From the NCBI GenBank assembly GCA_025361325.1, contig JANYAL010000210.1:1-11277 (forward strand): DNA of 11,277 bases, in the 5' to 3' direction. The number at the start of each line of letters is the position of its first letter. Position 1 is the first letter of the stretch. This DNA is from Bacteroidota bacterium. Lineage in GTDB: Bacteria; Bacteroidota; Bacteroidia; Chitinophagales; Chitinophagaceae. The notes below the pieces were generated by a model. It did not search any database. It saw nothing but the letters and a program-made list of their open reading frames with translations, and was not told the origin of the DNA. Shown here one piece after another: positions 7,450-11,277 of this stretch. The translations under genes and the position numbers were made by a program.

Positions 7450-7677
7450 ATCATGCCTGCCAAAAGCTGGCCGGTATTGAAAGGATTTTACAAAATGAAT
7501 ATACTTTTTATATACCAGCGGCCACTGAGCAGTGATTCGTGATCAAGACCTTTTGTTACATATTTAAGTGATCCCTGCACCAACTTACCAATAATTTACG
7601 CCCTTAACACAAAATGTTTATCAGACGTAAAACGCTTCTTCTTTCTTAATTCGTAACCATATAACAGGCGTAACGGC

Positions 7678-7685
7678 TAAATTTG
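7678..7685 (+). promoter_or_regulatory. -7 promoter element for feoB
   Basis: TAAATTTG is an exact TAnnTTTG match. Its last three bases are the TTG that would be the furthest-upstream feoB start, so a transcript from here cannot carry that codon as a start. Transcription would begin near 7691, about 10 nt before the next in-frame TTG at 7701. No convincing -33 element was found. Confidence 0.5.
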
Positions 7686-7700
7686 TATGGAATAATTGAA

Positions 7701-9821
7701 TTGACAAGACCTATAAACATAGCACTGGTAGGAAATCCCAACAGCGGTAAAAGCTCACTGTTCAATACGCTGACCGGTTTAAAACAACAGGTGGGCAATT
7801 TTCCAGGGGTGACTGTTGATAAAAAGACTGGGTATTGCAAAATTGCCGCAGGACTTGAAGCCGCTATAATTGACCTGCCTGGCACTTATAGTCTTTATCC
7901 CAGGCGCGGCGATGAATGGGTTTCCTATAAAGTGTTATTGAAACAGGACGAGACACTAAAGCCAGACCTGGTGATTCTGGTAGTGGATGCAAGTAATCTC
8001 AAAAGGAATCTTTTATTCTGTTCTCAGATCATAGACCTGCGGTTACCGGTGATAGTGGCCCTGACCATGATGGACCTGGCCAAACAAAAAGGAACACAGA
8101 TAGATATTCCCGGACTGGAACGGGAACTGGCAGTGCCTATTATACCCGTCAATCCCAGGAAGAACCGGGGAATAGAACATTTGAAAAAGTCTATCGAAGC
8201 AGTGGCCGCCAACCCGCACCCAGAACCTTCACATGATTTCATTGACTGTGCTGCCCTGGCGACCAAACCTGTAGAACAGGTTAAGCAACTTTTCCATCAA
8301 ATGAATGACTATGAGGCTATTCATTACCTTATCAATCATGAAAGTTTCAGTCTGAATGACGTGTTGCAGGAAGCCATCGAAGGGATTGAGACTAAACATA
8401 AATTCAATCCAACAAGGACGCAGGCTGAAGAGATCATGCTGCGTTATGGACGAATCAAACATATCATGCAACTGACTGTTGTGGAAAAAGATCCGCTGAA
8501 GAATGAATTACTGAATGATAAACTGGATAATATCCTGCTGGACCGGCGCTGGGGGTATATCATTTTATTGTTTGTGCTATTTCTACTTTTTCAAAGTGTT
8601 TTCTGGGTGGCGCGTTACCCGATGGACGGCATTGAATGGGCATTTGGCAAACTGGGCGGATGGCTTACCGTTGATCTCCCGGAAGCCTGGTGGAGCGATC
8701 TGTTAATTAAAGGGGTACTGGCTGGGCTTAGTGGCATCCTGGTATTTGTTCCACAGATCATGATCCTGTTCGGGCTCATCACCATACTCGAAGACACGGG
8801 TTATATGGCCCGGATCAGTTTCCTGATGGATAAGCTGATGCGAAAAGTGGGACTTAACGGCAAAAGCGTGATGCCCATGATCAGTGGTTTTGCCTGTGCC
8901 GTACCGGCCATCATGACCGCTCGTAATATAGAGAACAGGAAAGAGCGCCTCCTTACCATCATGATCACTCCCCTGATGAGCTGTAGTGCTAGGCTCCCCG
9001 TTTATACTATCCTCATCGCATTGGTGATACCCTCCAAACTCTATTTCGGATTTTTAAGCCTGCAGGGGCTGGTGATGATGGGCCTGTACATGATGGGTAC
9101 CGTTATGGCGCTGATCGTGGCCTGGGTGATGAAGTGGTTCATCAGGAGTAAGGAACGCAGTTTTTTTATACTGGAATTACCGATGTACCGTGCACCCAGG
9201 TGGAAGAATGCCCTCTCCACCATGGTTCAGAAGGCAAAGATTTTCGTCTTTGATGCGGGAAAAGTGATCATGATGATCAGCCTGCTGTTATGGGGATTGA
9301 GTACATACGGCCCCCCGCAGAAAATGCAGGCAGTGACCCACAAATATGAACAGCTTATCCGGGATAACCCCGTACAGGAAAAAGAGTTGAATAAAATCAG
9401 GAAGACCGAACTGCTGCAAAGCTCTTTTGCCGGCACGCTGGGGAAAACGATAGAACCGGTTATCAGGCCCCTTGGGTACGACTGGAAGATCGCTATTGCG
9501 CTGATCACCTCTTTTGCAGCGCGGGAGGTATTCGTGGGCACGATGGCCACCCTGTATAGTGTAGGGGAGGATGCCGACCATAACAGCAGCACCCTCCGCC
9601 AGAAGATGGCAGCGGCTGTAAGGCCTGACGGGAGCAAGGTATATGACCTGGCTACCGGGTTATCCCTGCTGATGTTCTATGTGCTGGCCATGCAGTGTAT
9701 GAGTACCCTTGCGGTGGTTAAAAGAGAAACGCGGAGCTGGAAATGGCCGGTGATACAATTGTCTTACATGACCGGACTGGCATATGTGATGAGCTGGTTG
9801 GTATACCGGTTGTTCAGCTGA
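7701..9821 (+). CDS. feoB: Ferrous iron transporter FeoB
   Basis: FeoB is the inner-membrane Fe(II) importer with a cytoplasmic G domain. From TTG 7701 the protein has 706 residues. G1 is GNPNSGKS (11-18), switch I is GNFPGVTVD with T38, and G3 is DLPG (58-61). The G4 position reads TMMD (122-125) where the classical motif is NxxD. A helical spacer follows to about 275, then the membrane part. The first Gate region carries GFACAVPAIMTAR (396-408, C399) and TPLMSCSARLP; the second carries SFAAREVFVGTMATLY. No ATG start exists in frame: the ATG at 7687 reads ATG-GAA-TAA in another frame. In-frame starts are TTG 7683, inside the promoter, and TTG 7701, which I prefer. No feoA is seen within 400 nt on either side. 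Confidence 0.95.
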   Translation: MTRPINIALVGNPNSGKSSLFNTLTGLKQQVGNFPGVTVDKKTGYCKIAAGLEAAIIDLPGTYSLYPRRGDEWVSYKVLLKQDETLKPDLVILVVDASNLKRNLLFCSQIIDLRLPVIVALTMMDLAKQKGTQIDIPGLERELAVPIIPVNPRKNRGIEHLKKSIEAVAANPHPEPSHDFIDCAALATKPVEQVKQLFHQMNDYEAIHYLINHESFSLNDVLQEAIEGIETKHKFNPTRTQAEEIMLRYGRIKHIMQLTVVEKDPLKNELLNDKLDNILLDRRWGYIILLFVLFLLFQSVFWVARYPMDGIEWAFGKLGGWLTVDLPEAWWSDLLIKGVLAGLSGILVFVPQIMILFGLITILEDTGYMARISFLMDKLMRKVGLNGKSVMPMISGFACAVPAIMTARNIENRKERLLTIMITPLMSCSARLPVYTILIALVIPSKLYFGFLSLQGLVMMGLYMMGTVMALIVAWVMKWFIRSKERSFFILELPMYRAPRWKNALSTMVQKAKIFVFDAGKVIMMISLLLWGLSTYGPPQKMQAVTHKYEQLIRDNPVQEKELNKIRKTELLQSSFAGTLGKTIEPVIRPLGYDWKIAIALITSFAAREVFVGTMATLYSVGEDADHNSSTLRQKMAAAVRPDGSKVYDLATGLSLLMFYVLAMQCMSTLAVVKRETRSWKWPVIQLSYMTGLAYVMSWLVYRLFS

Positions 9822-9912
9822 TCAGGTTACGGATGCCTATGCGTGGCGGAACTAACCGCAAAAAAATAAATCCTCCGTTGTGGGTTTCTTCCACATCTCC
9901 GTAAAATTTACA

Positions 9913-9988
9913 ACAACTTCAATCCCCGTGAGCCCCCGTCTGGCCTACCTGCGGCAGGCAAGCCAGACGGGGGCTCACGGAAGGTTGT
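9913..9988. repeat. Large inverted repeat (19-bp perfect arms), REP/MITE-like palindrome
   Basis: CCGTGAGCCCCCGTCTGGC (9926-9944) is repeated perfectly in inverse orientation at 9962-9980 across a 17-nt centre. That centre contains the near-palindrome CCTGCGGCAGG (9948-9958). Beyond an internal loop, ACAACTT (9913-9919) pairs with AAGGTTGT (9981-9988) with one bulged G, so the whole element can form a stem of about 26 bp. The arms are much richer in G and C than the surrounding DNA. No T tract follows, so it is not a classical terminator. It may act as a convergent-transcription barrier or be a member of a repeat family; one copy is visible. Confidence 0.85.
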
Positions 9989-10151
9989 AGTGGGCTTCAA
10001 GTGTTTTGGGGAACACCTACGGTTGCGAAAAAAATAGGCTTTGCTTCTGTCTGCAATAAATCCCTGAAAGAAAAGCGTTTAACAGTTTCATTACCACCGG
10101 GTATCACAGTTCATCAACCTGTATTTAAGGTAACTTTTTTGCCTTATCTTT

Positions 10152-10172
10152 AATACCTGGAGACCAGGTATT
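10152..10172. repeat. Perfect 9-bp inverted repeat with 3-nt loop
   Basis: AATACCTGG (10152-10160) and CCAGGTATT (10164-10172) are exact inverse complements around AGA. On the plus strand it is followed by CTAAATATATTTTTAC, U-rich but interrupted, so it could be a weak terminator for transcripts coming from feoB. On the minus strand, 60-80 nt past higA, no U run follows. A protein-binding palindrome is the alternative. Confidence 0.6.
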
Positions 10173-10234
10173 CTAAATATATTTTTACAAGTCTTTTTGT
10201 TTTTTCCTTGCCGGATAATTGAAACATTGTCCAG

Positions 10235-10591
10235 CTAAGCCAATAGCACCTCTGCGGGAATCCTCAATTCTTTGTGAAACAGCTTCGCTAATTCAAGCGT
10301 AAGCAGTTTACGTTTATTCAATAAGGCAGATACAAAGCCCTTGCTGCCTACCTTTCCAACCAGATCCTTGTTCTTCCAGCCCAGGTCTTGCATTTTAAGC
10401 TTTATTACTTCTATCGGATCCGGTACAGGGATGGGATAATGGAGGTCTTCATATTGCTTTATCAGCAAAAGAGCCACCTGGAGCTTTTCGCCGGCCGGGC
10501 TGCCAGGCTTCACATGATTATCAAATTGCTTGTCAACCCAATCCAGGTATTCCTGGTATTGCTTTTTTGTATTTATTATTCTTAGTCCCAT
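10235..10591 (-). CDS. higA: HigA-type antitoxin, XRE-family helix-turn-helix
   Basis: The 118-residue protein fits the HigA antitoxin family that pairs with HigB mRNA interferases. It has an N-terminal part with EKLQVALLLIKQYEDLHYPI and the conserved PDPIEVIKLKMQDLGW, then an XRE-type helix-turn-helix (about 62-105) with KNKDLVGKVGSKGFVSALLNKRKLL. It should bind and neutralise HigB and repress its own promoter. Its ATG lies 2 nt after the HigB stop codon, the usual toxin-first higBA order. The frame is complete with no sign of decay, unlike the toxin gene upstream. Confidence 0.88.
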   Translation of the reverse strand: MGLRIINTKKQYQEYLDWVDKQFDNHVKPGSPAGEKLQVALLLIKQYEDLHYPIPVPDPIEVIKLKMQDLGWKNKDLVGKVGSKGFVSALLNKRKLLTLELAKLFHKELRIPAEVLLA

Positions 10592-10593
10592 AC

Positions 10594-10905
10594 TTATTTC
10601 TTTTTAAACGGAATCGTTTTAACATCTATTTTATCATACCCGGCATGTGTGCCAAACCATTTTATCTGAATGGCCTTAAAATTAAACACAATTCTCACTA
10701 CCAGCCGGTATTTATTCCCAATAATATTAAAAACTACCCGGTCATCGGCTACAAGACTGGCTTTCCCATAAACTTTTTTTAACTCATTTAAGTTTTTGAA
10801 TTCACTGTTCACCAGTTCGTGATACCATTCCTATAAAGCCGTTGCAGCAACAGGATATTTTTTACAATGCACCAGCAAGGTTTTTCGGGTAATGATATTA
10901 AACAC
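10594..10905 (-). pseudogene. higB: HigB-type mRNA interferase toxin gene broken by an in-frame TAG
   Basis: HigB toxins of this family are ribosome-dependent mRNA endonucleases of about 95-105 residues. From GTG 10905 the minus strand reads VFNIITRKTLLVHCKKYPVAATAL, as separate N-terminal family sequence, then TAG at 10831-10833. It continues in the same frame with EWYHELV through the conserved ELKKVYGKASLV, DDRVVFNIIGNKYRL, IKWFGTHAGYDKID core to TAA at 10594-10596. Both halves match the family, so a single base change, such as CAG or AAG to TAG, explains the break. A GTG at 10812 could restart a 72-residue product lacking the N-terminal helices. A sequencing error, or an amber-suppressing host, would restore a full-length toxin of 103 residues. 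A weak promoter-like TAGTTTAC lies at 10934-10941. Confidence 0.82.
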
Positions 10906-11065
10906 GAATAGAATAAGTAAAAGTTTTCTATTAGTAAACTATTTGAGCTGCCCGGCAAGAAATTTTAAAGATTACAAATAACCATTAGTTGCTCAATGAC
11001 CTGGTTGTGGTTAATATCATTTTTGGGAAATTTACATCATTAGGAGCCTGTAAGTTTCATGGCTT

Positions 11066-11112
11066 GGGGGCTTTTATATGTGTATAAAACACTATATAAA
11101 GTATAAGCTCCC
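11066..11112. repeat. Long imperfect hairpin
   Basis: GGGGGCT (11066-11072) pairs with AGCTCCC (11106-11112) with one G-U, TTTATAT (11073-11079) with ATATAAA (11094-11100), and GTGT (11080-11083) with ACAC (11089-11092). The loop is ATAAA, with one bulged T and a 5-nt internal loop: about 18 paired bases in 47 nt. No T run follows on either strand, so it is not a standard terminator. Role unknown. Confidence 0.55.
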
Positions 11113-11166
11113 ATCCTGGCAAGGTATCCCATTTAAATTCTTAACCCTTCCCCACCCACTCAGCCA

Positions 11167-11204
11167 GACACTTTGTCCTATTCTTGTTCGGGAATAATAG
11201 TGTC
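11167..11204. repeat. Interrupted inverted repeat
   Basis: GACACT (11167-11172) and AGTGTC (11199-11204) are inverse complements, and inside them TATTC (11179-11183) pairs with GAATA (11192-11196) around an 8-nt loop. This could be an operator or a structured leader. The arms are short, so chance is possible. Confidence 0.3.
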
Positions 11205-11277
11205 CTGCATCGGTAAAACCCTGTTTTTTCCGAACTAGAATACTAGAAGGATACTACAAGAACACTTCTTAACAGGG

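Larger units (their letters stand above)
9822..10234. other. Gene-free stretch between feoB and higA
   Basis: I see no coding sequence in these 413 bases on either strand. The stretch holds the large inverted repeat at 9913-9988, a short GTGTT/AACAC hairpin at 10001-10015 and the perfect hairpin at 10152-10172. The feoB and higBA transcripts converge here, but neither hairpin is followed by a solid T run. Confidence 0.6.
10906..11277. other. Gene-free right end of the window
   Basis: No credible coding sequence is visible on either strand in these 372 AT-rich bases. They contain a long hairpin at 11066-11112, a second inverted repeat at 11167-11204, and near the end ACTAGAA at 11234 and 11242 with ACTACAA at 11253. 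CCCTGTT at 11219-11225 is the inverse complement of AACAGGG at the last seven bases. This may be a promoter or repeat region for a gene beyond the window. Confidence 0.5.

Noticed and set aside
7419..7463. Extended N-terminus of the M28 peptidase from ATG 7463
   Set aside because: It would bury the signal peptide behind 15 residues, and the TACCTTTG promoter element lies within this extension.
7464..7677. Fur or other iron-responsive box or riboswitch upstream of feoB
   Set aside because: I looked for a Fur-like palindrome and found only a short CACTG-AG-CAGTG symmetry (7523-7534), which is too small to assign.
9822..10234. CRISPR array or tRNA gene in the repeat-containing spacer after feoB
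   Set aside because: There are single inverted repeats only, with no regularly spaced direct repeats and no cloverleaf that I can fold.

Overview
The window looks like chromosomal DNA of a member of the Bacteroidota, most likely close to the Chitinophagaceae. The signs are an IPExxxVDY-family protein (a family I know only from Bacteroidota), start-proximal TAnnTTTG -7 promoter elements in front of three transcription units, weak or absent Shine-Dalgarno sequences, and Rho and FeoB sequences of Bacteroidota type. Most of it is ordinary housekeeping and accessory-metabolism DNA. I do not see a clear new multi-gene defence or biosynthetic system.

Layout. 1-839: C-terminal part of transcription terminator Rho; the first ~110 bases do not continue the Rho reading frame. 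A good intrinsic terminator follows at 912-937. 1022-1633 (minus): only the C-terminal six-helix half of an MFS transporter. 1740-5036 (plus): a compact three-gene unit of mnmH (tRNA 2-selenouridine synthase), a secreted protein of unknown function whose start overlaps mnmH by 25 nt, and selD (selenophosphate synthetase). MnmH and SelD together make selenouridine in tRNA: SelD makes selenophosphate and MnmH installs it. No selA, selB or tRNA-Sec is visible. 7418-5060 (minus): an exported M28 zinc aminopeptidase with a C-terminal PDZ domain, an IPExxxVDY protein and a pterin-4a-carbinolamine dehydratase, with gaps of 15-16 nt. The two units converge with 23 nt between stop codons. 7701-9821 (plus): feoB, ferrous iron transporter, without a visible feoA, divergent from the M28 unit, with its promoter almost on top of a TTG start.

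The right end, 9822-11277, is accessory. It holds a 19-bp perfect inverted repeat (a large cruciform or REP-like element), a second perfect 9-bp hairpin, and a HigBA-type toxin-antitoxin locus on the minus strand. The antitoxin is intact, but the toxin reading frame is broken by one in-frame TAG. The last 370 bases have no gene but carry several inverted repeats.

The points most worth a second look are the nonsense-broken HigB toxin beside an intact antitoxin, the exported protein embedded between the two selenium tRNA-modification genes, the large palindrome after feoB, the half-length MFS gene and the disrupted 5' side of rho.
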